Shown: positions 36,001 through 43,168 of the stretch, one piece after another
How the letters are laid out: every line of letters begins with the position of its first letter
Numbering within the stretch: position 1 is the stretch's first letter
Origin: Helicobacter muridarum
GTDB taxonomy: Bacteria; Campylobacterota; Campylobacteria; Campylobacterales; Helicobacteraceae
DNA: 64,000 nt
Direction: 5' to 3'
Assembly: GCF_000765805.2 (NCBI RefSeq)
Contig: NZ_JRPD02000001.1
Coordinates: 1-64,000, forward strand
The notes under the pieces: model-generated
The model's input: only the letters and a program-made list of their open reading frames with translations
Told to the model about the DNA's origin: nothing
Databases searched by the model: none
Made by a program: the position numbers and the translations under genes

Positions 36001-36240
36001 TTCTATGCTTTGCTTTATTGGTTCGCTCAATATATCCTTTATTGCATTAAAGCCCTGCATAGCTAAGCCAATCCCAGCAAAAGAAGCTCCAAGCTTAACA
36101 ATGGAGCTATTAAAAGATTGGCTAGCTTTTGTATTTGATTCTATATTGCTTTTGCTTTTATCTAATTCTGTGTTTGCAAGCTCTAGCTTGGATTTGGACA
36201 CATTGAAATTAATATCAACTGCTACATTTGAGTTTGTCAT
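33067..36240 (-). CDS. Tail tape measure protein
   Basis: 1057 residues, Gln/Lys/Ser-rich with long helices. The N-terminal 290 residues match TMP-type tail proteins (SIVKLGASFAGIGLAM, then MSDMFKTFYSTAGASMSLEQAKEVMEAIAVAA). A Gly/Ala-rich hydrophobic patch (TALGAAFGPAGAMIGGVIGG, around residue 700) would insert into membrane on DNA injection. The length sets tail length, and about 1.5 angstrom per residue gives roughly 150-160 nm. It starts 10 bases after the frameshifted chaperone gene, behind AAAGG. The reading frame is intact, so the tail unit is not obviously decaying. Confidence 0.9.
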   Translation of the reverse strand: MTNSNVAVDINFNVSKSKLELANTELDKSKSNIESNTKASQSFNSSIVKLGASFAGIGLAMQGFNAIKDILSEPIKQSIELNSQYENLSNSLASLISINHANVDSMGNMLDIQEKWNLSLEKSKETLNDLKEVGLKLGYSLNDMSDMFKTFYSTAGASMSLEQAKEVMEAIAVAAQVSGADVSSLKVTLDTLGSGAIDTATDFGRFAKSLGLSTESMQKAKNEGKLYELMLEKLSPLQESVKAQSLSYSVAMGRLNSAFEDIKRSALSPYFEAIKKSIIGFADTLSSVQDRISLVFNFLIEHISRVVESLKNLASFIWDNLSEAIKWLASCFRESNKELDTFTILFKTFQSISIATSTTIKIIVDSIKAAINGFKLLINQAMKAYHAISLALSFGRDNEAKAKLNALAKQDEELTNAMMDNIDNVRESFKDGLQEITDVWIKNQEKIEQKASDNIKKATLVGLKQKQSPQELKQEKGKSEEDKLKAYWDFEYRLRERNVALMKDSKSKELESEKLRFDRTITNLNFEINEKLKSGEIEISQANAMYAAELALHEKRMKDIKEYNQYASQITSNLTQNLSNALQGLMNNEGLNVFETMFKQAQNSITQGFSDALSNAFMNSKVMESMQKSFGSMLEKLTGEGGFLDKLFNSSGIGGQISEMLGASLAGFSLGQTSGGIVGSFTSNEQNAKRTQKYSQVGSLGGTALGAAFGPAGAMIGGVIGGIAGSLIGSFNSKKTQSIAKGVELTKRATKSQIQAREYEDFKTTKTSWWGLSKKTSFHTNYSNADEFALRQVKDTLRGYEYALQDMGAGFKEISVNAGKYNSYADIANVGAKELIASFLDIPKTITKTYTQTFFSTDLYEDVTQTIKKEIENPNLSAIYKIWQDYAKSIDKEVNEALSESLNAYINTGNNFKTWVYRFKGQESEALRFQSELAKKQVDRLMDTLGATDVNIDNYLQYREEAIKKGFDPQTIANINALGEALMASSEATKKYEEALKGEKKQKLNMIDPFLAKTKELKEIQTQKDNTQEKLSVQILSTLKQMLRVNQESLNELGKAN

Positions 36241-36250
36241 ATAGGGACCT

Positions 36251-36804
36251 TTAATACATTCTTAAAGCTATCATTTCCTTGCATATGCTTAACACCTCAA
36301 TGCTATCAAGTCTATGTTTTTTACAATAATCCCTTATCACAGCATAATCAACGCATTCAATAACACTAGCTGCCCCTATTTTAAAATCAAGCGCAAGATT
36401 AAAGCAGTAAGCAATTAAAATCTCTTCGCTATCATCTAGTTCTATGGGCAAAGGCACGCTACCTCCTCTAGCTATGAAGGCGCTTTCCTTTGCCCAGCGA
36501 ATTAGTTTTTTCTTTTAGCCTCTTTTATTTTCCTAAATTGCTCGCTCATAGTTACATAAAAACTATCAATGCTGCCATGCTCTAATAAGTCTTGTATAAA
36601 ATCCTCTTTTCTCTGCCCACTTAAATTCTCTCTTAGCTGCTTTAGCGTTATATCAATATTAGAATCTAGCTCTTTTGCCTTTGTTAGCTCTTGTAATTGT
36701 CTAGTATTTGTCTCAAAAAGTGTTAATGTAACACTCTCTCCATTGCTTAACTCTGCGCTAAAATCAATACTTGCGCGCTCTACTTTAAATACTAAATTTG
36801 CCAT
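36251..36804 (-). CDS. Tail assembly chaperone G-T fusion made by -1 frameshift
   Basis: A 100-codon frame (36804 to 36505) ends in AAA AAC TAA. Shifting back one base on the A AAA AAC heptamer joins it to a second frame that stays open to 36251, giving a predicted 184-residue G-T fusion. The overlap frame upstream of the GTG at 36457 has no start of its own that I would trust. This is the lambda gpG/gpGT layout, found just before the tape measure gene. The T part is short (84 residues) with three cysteines. Function is to coat the tape measure during tail assembly. Confidence 0.85.
36446..36511 (-). promoter_or_regulatory. -1 ribosomal frameshift signal
   Basis: Reading the minus strand: slippery A AAA AAC (36511-36505) in the zero frame, a 9-base spacer holding the stop TAA, then a stem of GGGCAAAGG (36495-36487) with CCTTTGCCC (36454-36446) and 32 bases between. 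The heptamer, spacer length and perfect 9-bp stem all fit known -1 frameshift sites. The zero-frame stop directly after the heptamer limits background readthrough. Confidence 0.85.
36502..36804 (-). CDS. Tail assembly chaperone G (unshifted product)
   Basis: 100 residues read in the zero frame: MANLVFKVERASIDFSAELSN, with the beta-rich N-terminus usual in G-type chaperones, and a helical acidic C-half ending KEAKRKN. AAAGGAG precedes the ATG, 10 bases after the tube protein. It is the main product, with the fusion made at the shift site. No family is named from residues alone. The assignment rests on position, size and the shift. Confidence 0.75.
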   Translation of the reverse strand: MANLVFKVERASIDFSAELSNGESVTLTLFETNTRQLQELTKAKELDSNIDITLKQLRENLSGQRKEDFIQDLLEHGSIDSFYVTMSEQFRKIKEAKRKN

Positions 36805-36814
36805 TTTTTCTCCT

Positions 36815-37465
36815 TTACACTGTTGCGTTCTCTTGTGCTTGTTCTACTTGTGTCTCTTGGGTTTGTGTTGGGCTCAAGTCATCTTTTTGCTCTGTGAAAC
36901 TTTGTTCGATATAGTGAGTATAATATCCCTCTTGCGTTTTATTCGCGCTTCCCTCAAAGCTCATTGTTGCAAATTCCTCACTCATCAAAGGCAAATCCCC
37001 GCCCATTTTGATATTTGCTTCATGGATTATCGCAATCACTCTTTTGCCTGAAATAGGTTTGCTCTCAAATATTAACTTTGCTTTTAAAAGTGGATTACTC
37101 CCTGCGTCTATTTTTATAAAAGTGTAATCACCATTTGCTAATTCTCCATTTGGCAATATTTCTCCATCTAGTATTGTTACCTTCTCTACTCTTGAGCCAA
37201 GGGCTGACGCTAGATTCATAGGAGAGAAGCTATTGCAAGTGATTTTCATCGTGTAGTTTTCCTCTGTAACTACCTCCGCAATCTTTTGCTTTAAGCCCCC
37301 GCTTCGTGTAAAAGCAATAGCACTCTGCGTGTCTCTTGTGAGTGTTACTTCTGTTGCACCCATATCATATTTTTCACTAGAAAGGCTGCCGTCTTTCAAA
37401 TATGGCTGAATATATAAAGTGCCGCCTGCAAGATACAAGTTATCTTTTTGTGCATTATTTATCAT
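36815..37465 (-). CDS. Major tail tube protein
   Basis: 216 residues behind AAGGATATTTT. It is beta-rich (GGTLYIQPYLKDGS, EVTLTRDTQSAIAFTRSGG, YTMKITCNSFSPMNLASALG), with a Gln/Thr-rich acidic tail (TQTQETQVEQ). Size and position immediately before the tail chaperones and the tape measure gene match siphovirus tail tube proteins. It lies 9 bases after the endolysin gene. Confidence 0.7.
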   Translation of the reverse strand: MINNAQKDNLYLAGGTLYIQPYLKDGSLSSEKYDMGATEVTLTRDTQSAIAFTRSGGLKQKIAEVVTEENYTMKITCNSFSPMNLASALGSRVEKVTILDGEILPNGELANGDYTFIKIDAGSNPLLKAKLIFESKPISGKRVIAIIHEANIKMGGDLPLMSEEFATMSFEGSANKTQEGYYTHYIEQSFTEQKDDLSPTQTQETQVEQAQENATV

Positions 37466-37474
37466 AAAATATCC

Positions 37475-37915
37475 TTATGCTAGATTTAATGTGTTTTTCA
37501 ATTCTGCTAGATAGATTTCGCCTGCCTTATTATAGCTCCAGCGTGCCTTATAACCGCGCGTATCCAAATGCACAAAGCCTCTAAACTCATCTTGCGTATT
37601 TATAGAAATTGCGATTCCAAAAGGTTTATCGTTATATGTTTTCAGCACATATTCAAATACTTTTTTAGTTGGGACATTATCAATCACAAAATCCACAGCG
37701 TCCCCTTGTGTATGTCTTGATCTTGGTGCTCCACCTACTTTTTTATTATGTTCAGCACAGCGATAAGCTGATCTTATTCTTAAAGGTTTATTAAAATGCT
37801 CTCTAATTTCAACAAGCGCATCAATTAGAGAATCGCTAGGCATGCCATGCGGTAATTCGCATTTACCGCATTTACATTTAAATTCATGTAGTTTAAAATA
37901 TTTGTTTACTCTCAT
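37475..37915 (-). CDS. M15-family peptidase (phage endolysin)
   Basis: 146 residues. Peptidase M15A zinc motif RHTQGDAVDF (H68, D75 metal ligands) and a third ligand at VHLDTRG (H116). A cysteine-rich N-terminus (FKCKCGKCELP) may bind zinc or stabilise the fold. Such enzymes cleave D-Ala-containing peptide cross-links in peptidoglycan, here for release or for local entry by the tail. No holin gene or signal peptide is seen. It is the first gene of the tail operon and has no clear ribosome binding site. Confidence 0.85.
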   Translation of the reverse strand: MRVNKYFKLHEFKCKCGKCELPHGMPSDSLIDALVEIREHFNKPLRIRSAYRCAEHNKKVGGAPRSRHTQGDAVDFVIDNVPTKKVFEYVLKTYNDKPFGIAISINTQDEFRGFVHLDTRGYKARWSYNKAGEIYLAELKNTLNLA

Positions 37916-39090
37916 TTAGATTCTATAATGCAATCACATTGCGATTTGCCCTGTTATTGCGACTTATCTTTCCATTCTTAAGCTTTCGCAAGAAAGCGAA
38001 GAAACTTAAAATATATAATCCCAAACAAGTGCTAAAGAGATGTTTTATTTCATTCAATATGACAAAGGAGGTGGGTAAGAGATTCTTCGCTTTGCTCAGA
38101 ATGACTTTGAGTAGAAAGCTTAAAAATGACGCAAGGAGTGAGATTCTTCAGCTAAAGCCTTAAGAATGACAAAGAGAAGAATATAAAATCTAATCTCAAA
38201 TATTTAATTTTTAAAGAATATATAATCCGCATAGCTTATTTTTCGACTATTTTATAACCATATAATGCAAAATATTGCTTACTCCACTATATTTTCATCA
38301 AAATTTTTATTTGCATAGCGGCTATATGCTCTAAAGCACCACTTCCGTAACACAAGCTCTCAAAGCCTTCTATATCATTTTTCAAACTAATCCCACATAA
38401 TATTTGGTAGTATAAAAGCCCATTATACTTGCCTTGTCTGTTTGCTCTCCCAGTGCGATATTGTGCGGGATAATCACATCTTACAGGAATTGAGCTCAAT
38501 GTTTCTACATAAATTCTCATCAGTTTCCTTTAATAGCCCAAAGGCATAGACTTTTTGCCTTTCGCACAAGGGTATAATAAAGAGTATTATTGCCAATATT
38601 TGAGCCTATATCTAAATATTAGCTTTATATTTAAAGTATTTATCTGCTTGCTGTATGATGTGAATATCAAAAAAATCATCATTTCTTACTATATGGGTTT
38701 GAGTATAATCGATTAAAATATTGTGTAGATACATATCTTTGGATTGTTTTTGTCCCCACCCTTATCCTTGAAAGCTCCGTGTTAATTATAGTTTCAATTA
38801 AAGCTAGTCTTCGCTCTAGATATCTATTTGATACGCTTCTAACTTTTCTCCTTACTCCTTTAAAACCATTGACAAAATGCCTCAAACATCATTTTTCCTT
38901 TTAATACAAATGCTTCAAAAGCGCATACTATCAAAATATACTAAAAAAGCTTCTTTGAGTCCTGATACTATGCGGAATTCAATAAAACTATATTTAGTTA
39001 ATAGAATCTAGATTTTATGCAATTTTAAACAGAACCTTGATAATTATAATCCTAAGTTTCAAATCATAATAGATTCTATAAATATAGAAT
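37916..39090. other. Right edge of the prophage island, mostly gene-free
   Basis: About 1.2 kb containing degenerate dispersed repeats at about 38.04-38.17 kb (phrases such as TTCAATATGACAA and TTCGCTTTGCTCAGAATGAC) that are related to those at 26.4-26.6 kb. Apart from the weak frame at 38287-38520 I see no convincing gene. Missing head and integration genes may have been lost from here. Confidence 0.5.
38287..38520 (-). CDS. Hypothetical 77-aa protein
   Basis: The frame starts behind AAAGGAAACTG, a good ribosome binding site. The sequence has no signal peptide or membrane helix, and I recognise no family (MRIYVETLSSIPVRCDYPAQ at its start, and two more cysteines). It may be a prophage remnant or a chance frame in a gene-poor stretch. 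Confidence 0.35.
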   Translation of the reverse strand: MRIYVETLSSIPVRCDYPAQYRTGRANRQGKYNGLLYYQILCGISLKNDIEGFESLCYGSGALEHIAAMQIKILMKI

Positions 39091-40488
39091 CTACAATGCC
39101 ATTTTGCCCGGATTTAGAATGTTATTTGGGTCAAAAGCCTTTTTTATTTGACGAAAAAGATTCATTTCAGAATCATTAAAGGCTAGATTCATAAATGGTG
39201 CTTTTGCTAGCCCAATGCCATGCTCACCGCTCAAAGTCCCCTCTAAATTAACTGCAATCTTAAAAATCTCTGTGATTGCTTCATGTCCTTTCTCTAAATC
39301 CTTTAAATCCTCAACCATTACATTTGTATGTACATTGCCGTCGCCTGTATGTCCAAAACATGGAATCTTAAAGCCATATTTCTTGCTCACTTCATCAATT
39401 TGTGCTAATAACTCTGGTAATTTTGCGCGTGGCACTGTTATATCTTCATTTAATTTCTTTTTGCCATAAATACTAATGCTTTGACTTACATTTCGCCTTG
39501 CAAACCATAAATCTTCTCCTTCTTTAGAATCCTTAGCCACTCTAAACTCAACGCAACCATTTTCTTTAAACTTAGATTCTATTAATTTTAATTGATACTC
39601 TATATCCTCTTGAAGATTCCCATCTACTTCAGTAATCAAAATTGCTCCTGCTTCCATAGGTAGCCCTTTGTGGAATTTTTGCTCAACTGCGCGAATAGAT
39701 AAATTGTCCAAAAACTCCATAGCAACAGGTGTTACGCCACTAGCCATAGTTTTATAAACTGCATTCATTGCATTTTCTATTGTGTCAAAGATTCCCATAG
39801 CAGAGCGTTTATGTTTTGGTTTTGCAATTAACTTTAGAGTAATCTCGCTAATTACTGCTAAAGTCCCCTCGCTTGCTATTAAAATACCTGCTATGTTGTA
39901 TCCTGCTACATCTTTGATTGTCTTTTTTCCTGCGCGAATAATATCTCCATTAGGTAAAACAGCACGGATAGCCATTACATAATCTTTTGTGATTCCATAT
40001 TTTGCTGCTCGCATACCGCCTGCATTTTCGCTGACATTTCCACCTATTGTGCTTTGATTCTCACTTGCTGGGTCTGGCGGATAAAATAATCCATGAGATT
40101 CTACGAAGTTTTGTAAGTCTTTGTTGATTACGCCGGGTTGAACGCGCACTATTAGATTTTTTTCATCAAGTTCTAAGATTTTGTTCATATATTTTTCTAA
40201 TGCTAGAACGATGCCACCTTTAGCCACAATGCTGCCACCTGTAAAGCCACTTCCAGCACCTCTTGGGACAATTGGTATTTTATTGGTGTTACAGTATTTT
40301 AAAATATCGCTAATATCTTGCTCATTGCGTGGGAAAAGCACTATATCAGGCTCTCGCTCCTCTCTTGTTGCATCATAGCTATATGCTAATTTGTGCATAG
40401 TATCGCTTTTAGTGTTTTCTTTACCAATTAGATTTTCAAAAAATGTTATGTGTTTTGATATATCGCATATGTTTAATTGATTGCTCAT
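39091..40488 (-). CDS. glcD: FAD-linked glycolate/lactate-type oxidase subunit
   Basis: Oxidises a 2-hydroxy acid and passes electrons to the quinone pool or a partner subunit. The FAD-binding PCMH domain (PRGAGSGFTGGSI, then PPDPASENQSTIGGNVSENAGG) and the GlcD/DLD C-domain with CFGHTGDGNVHTN and SGEHGIGLAK are present. I choose ATG 40488, preceded by AAGGAAAAACA, giving 465 residues rather than 476. No GlcE/GlcF genes are adjacent. H. pylori also has a lone glcD. Confidence 0.9.
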   Translation of the reverse strand: MSNQLNICDISKHITFFENLIGKENTKSDTMHKLAYSYDATREEREPDIVLFPRNEQDISDILKYCNTNKIPIVPRGAGSGFTGGSIVAKGGIVLALEKYMNKILELDEKNLIVRVQPGVINKDLQNFVESHGLFYPPDPASENQSTIGGNVSENAGGMRAAKYGITKDYVMAIRAVLPNGDIIRAGKKTIKDVAGYNIAGILIASEGTLAVISEITLKLIAKPKHKRSAMGIFDTIENAMNAVYKTMASGVTPVAMEFLDNLSIRAVEQKFHKGLPMEAGAILITEVDGNLQEDIEYQLKLIESKFKENGCVEFRVAKDSKEGEDLWFARRNVSQSISIYGKKKLNEDITVPRAKLPELLAQIDEVSKKYGFKIPCFGHTGDGNVHTNVMVEDLKDLEKGHEAITEIFKIAVNLEGTLSGEHGIGLAKAPFMNLAFNDSEMNLFRQIKKAFDPNNILNPGKMAL

Positions 40489-40648
40489 TGTTTTTCCTTG
40501 AATTATGTTCTTGCCATGCAAATTATGTTAAGAGAATAATGTTAGCAAAATTTTAAATGTCTATAAATTTAGATACCAAAAGTATGTTATGAATTGCTAG
40601 ATATTTTGCTACAATATAGAGTAAACTTCAGCGAGGACGCGGTGCATA

Positions 40649-41944
40649 ATGGCGAAATTAAGACAAAATATTGCTGTTAAATCAAAGCTTTCTTCTACAC
40701 TTAAGAGCTGGTTACCGATATTGCAAAGTCCTATTAATGAGCTAGAAGAAACACTTAACAAGATTAGCCAGGATAATCCATACATAGAGATAGAATCTGC
40801 TTTTTCTACAAGTTTGCAAGGTCTGTATCAATCCAAATCTCCAAAAAGAATCACACAGCAAACAAAAAACTCTATTGGAGATACTATAGAGTTACTTACA
40901 ATCTATGAAAAAAGCCTCATAGAAATATTGCAAGAACAAATTAATCCACCATTATTTCCTACGATAAGAAGCCAAAAAATAGCTCTAGCAATTGTTGATA
41001 ATCTTGATAGTGAAGGATTTTTTGATTGCGATATGAGTGTTGTATTGGCGGATTTAGCTAACGGCGGTGTTATATGTGATGAGAATGAGTTTCAAAAAGT
41101 CAGGCAGAGATTTTGCCATTTAGAACCTAGTGGGGTTGGAGCTAAAGATCTACTTGAATGCTTGATTTTTCAACTAGATGCAAGTGAGTTAGAGGGCATA
41201 GACTATGATATAGGTTTGCAAATAGTAAAAAATCTTGAAAACCACTCTAAGTTTAAGAAATATAGTAATTATGAAAAAGTGATGAAGGTGATTAGGGATT
41301 TTGCTAGAATCCCAAGCCTTGATTTTAAAGAAGATTCTAATGCAGTTATTGCAGATATTATCATAACGCAAGAAGATGGCAATATAGAATTAAAGCTAAA
41401 TGATTCTTATTATCCTGGCGTGTTGATTGAAAAGCCTTATAAGAAAAATGTTCAAGAGGATAGCTTTTTTAAAAGCAAGTTAAAAGAGGCTAGGGATCTG
41501 GTTGACGCGCTTGATATGCGCAAGGCTACCATAAAAAAAATAGGGCTAATGATTGTAGAATATCAGTATGATTTTTTCATGGGAGGGGAGATTAAACCTA
41601 TGAAATTAAAGGACTTAGCTGACGAGTTTGGGCATTCTCCTAGCACTATCTCACGTGCCATTGCTAATAAATTCCTAGAATGTGATAGGGGTGTATTTCC
41701 TATTAAGAGTTTCTTTACTACTGCCATTGATGGCGATACCTCTAATGCTAGTGTTAAAGATTTCCTAAACGAACTTATAAAAAATGAGGATAGGAAGAAG
41801 CCACTATCTGATATAAAGATTTTAGAGTTAATCGAAAAGAGATTCGCCTTAAAGATGGTGCGTAGAACAGTTACAAAGTATCGTAAACAGCTTGGTATAC
41901 TAGGCTCTAGTCAGAGAAAGCGATTATATGAGATAAGCATATAA
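40649..41944 (+). CDS. rpoN: RNA polymerase sigma-54 factor
   Basis: Directs transcription from -24/-12 promoters with activator ATPases, in Helicobacter mainly for mid-class flagellar genes. The 431-residue protein has region I (PILQSPINELEETLNKISQDNPYIEIE), the core-binding part, the HTH (LKDLADEFGHSPSTISRAIANK) and the C-terminal RpoN box VRRTVTKYRKQLGI. In H. pylori rpoN and dnaX are, as I recall, close together. Here the prophage island and glcD lie between them. Confidence 0.95.
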   Translation: MAKLRQNIAVKSKLSSTLKSWLPILQSPINELEETLNKISQDNPYIEIESAFSTSLQGLYQSKSPKRITQQTKNSIGDTIELLTIYEKSLIEILQEQINPPLFPTIRSQKIALAIVDNLDSEGFFDCDMSVVLADLANGGVICDENEFQKVRQRFCHLEPSGVGAKDLLECLIFQLDASELEGIDYDIGLQIVKNLENHSKFKKYSNYEKVMKVIRDFARIPSLDFKEDSNAVIADIIITQEDGNIELKLNDSYYPGVLIEKPYKKNVQEDSFFKSKLKEARDLVDALDMRKATIKKIGLMIVEYQYDFFMGGEIKPMKLKDLADEFGHSPSTISRAIANKFLECDRGVFPIKSFFTTAIDGDTSNASVKDFLNELIKNEDRKKPLSDIKILELIEKRFALKMVRRTVTKYRKQLGILGSSQRKRLYEISI

Positions 41945-42073
41945 TACATTGCGATTCATTTCAGTGTAAGTTAGATTTGAAGGCTAGTAAGTATGCCTTT
42001 TAAATTTCTTATAGGTTTTACATTACAAACAAAATCAATTTAAGATAGATTCCGAGTATTGCAAAGGATTATC

Positions 42074-43063
42074 ATGAGTTCTATGATTGACACACACATA
42101 CATTTGGATTTTGAGGATTTTAGTGATGATTTAGATAAAGTCATAGAACAATCGCAAGATGTAAATGTAAGCCATTTTGTAATACCAGGTGCATCACTTG
42201 AAACACTGCAAAATGCAATCTCTATATCTAATTCTTATCCACAGGTGTTTATGGGTATTGGCATTCATCCATACAATACAAATGAGATGATACTCTTGGA
42301 TAGAATAGATAAGTTATCTCATTTGTTATTGCTATTTAATATTGATGATGATATTGGAAAATCTATAGAATGCTTTGTAGATTCGTTATTAGAATCTTGG
42401 GAACAAGTCCATGATATTTTAGATACAAGCAAAGAGATTTGGATACAAGATTGCCTTAGACAATTTGAAAATGTTTTATTATTACCAAAGTGTATAGCAA
42501 TAGGTGAGTGTGGGCTAGATTTCTTTCGCCTAGAATCAAAGCAAATAGCCGCGCAGGTTTTAATACAAGTATTATGTCTATTTAAGCAAATTATATTTGC
42601 CTTGCAAAATAATTTACCGCTTATATTGCATGTTAGGGATAGTAAAGAGCATTTTTCAGCAAGTCTTTGCATGTTAAAGATTTTAAGATTCTGTAAGTAT
42701 AAATTAGAACCTATATATAATGTGAAACTTAGAGGGGTATTTCATTGCTACAATGCTAATAGACAGCTTTTAGAGATGAGTGATAGTTTTTATTATGGTA
42801 TTGGCGGAATCATAACATTCAAGAATGCAAAAGAGCTTGTAGAGATTTTACCAAATATTCCAGTGAATAGAATTTTACTTGAGACAGATGCTCCATATCT
42901 AGCACCAGTGCCACATCGTGGCAAGCGCAATGAATCGAAATTTCTAACTATAATATCAGAAAAGATAAGCGAGATTATATGCACTTCATCAGAACAGCTA
43001 AGAAACATTACAACAATCAATGCAAAGAGATTATTTTTTGAAATTGCTAGCCATTCCATATAA
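42074..43063 (+). CDS. tatD: TatD-family metal-dependent DNase
   Basis: 329 residues, longer than the usual 255-265. Metal ligands of the amidohydrolase barrel are present: DTHIHLDF at the start, GECGLDFF, LILHVRDS, GVFHCYN and LETDAPYLAP. The extra length is in an insert of about 70 residues (from LLLFNIDDD to KEIWIQDCL) between GIGIHPYN and IAIGECGLD. ATG 42074 with AAAGGA is preferred to the upstream TTG at 42059. Confidence 0.92.
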   Translation: MSSMIDTHIHLDFEDFSDDLDKVIEQSQDVNVSHFVIPGASLETLQNAISISNSYPQVFMGIGIHPYNTNEMILLDRIDKLSHLLLLFNIDDDIGKSIECFVDSLLESWEQVHDILDTSKEIWIQDCLRQFENVLLLPKCIAIGECGLDFFRLESKQIAAQVLIQVLCLFKQIIFALQNNLPLILHVRDSKEHFSASLCMLKILRFCKYKLEPIYNVKLRGVFHCYNANRQLLEMSDSFYYGIGGIITFKNAKELVEILPNIPVNRILLETDAPYLAPVPHRGKRNESKFLTIISEKISEIICTSSEQLRNITTINAKRLFFEIASHSI

Positions 43064-43168
43064 ATTCAGCAATAAGAGCTTAATTATTCTTATTAGTCTA
43101 GTAGGGCAAAGACTAAAGTTTCCATTGCTATAGTAATTATAATTCCTTTACATAAGGTTAAGTTAGAT

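Noticed and set aside
27284-38000. CRISPR array or toxin-antitoxin system of known type
   Set aside because: No regularly spaced direct repeats with unique spacers; the HTH/BRO genes lack partner toxin domains that I recognise.
38679-38885. 68-codon frame on the minus strand starting with TTG
   Set aside because: No ribosome binding site, no recognised domain; lies in a gene-poor remnant area.
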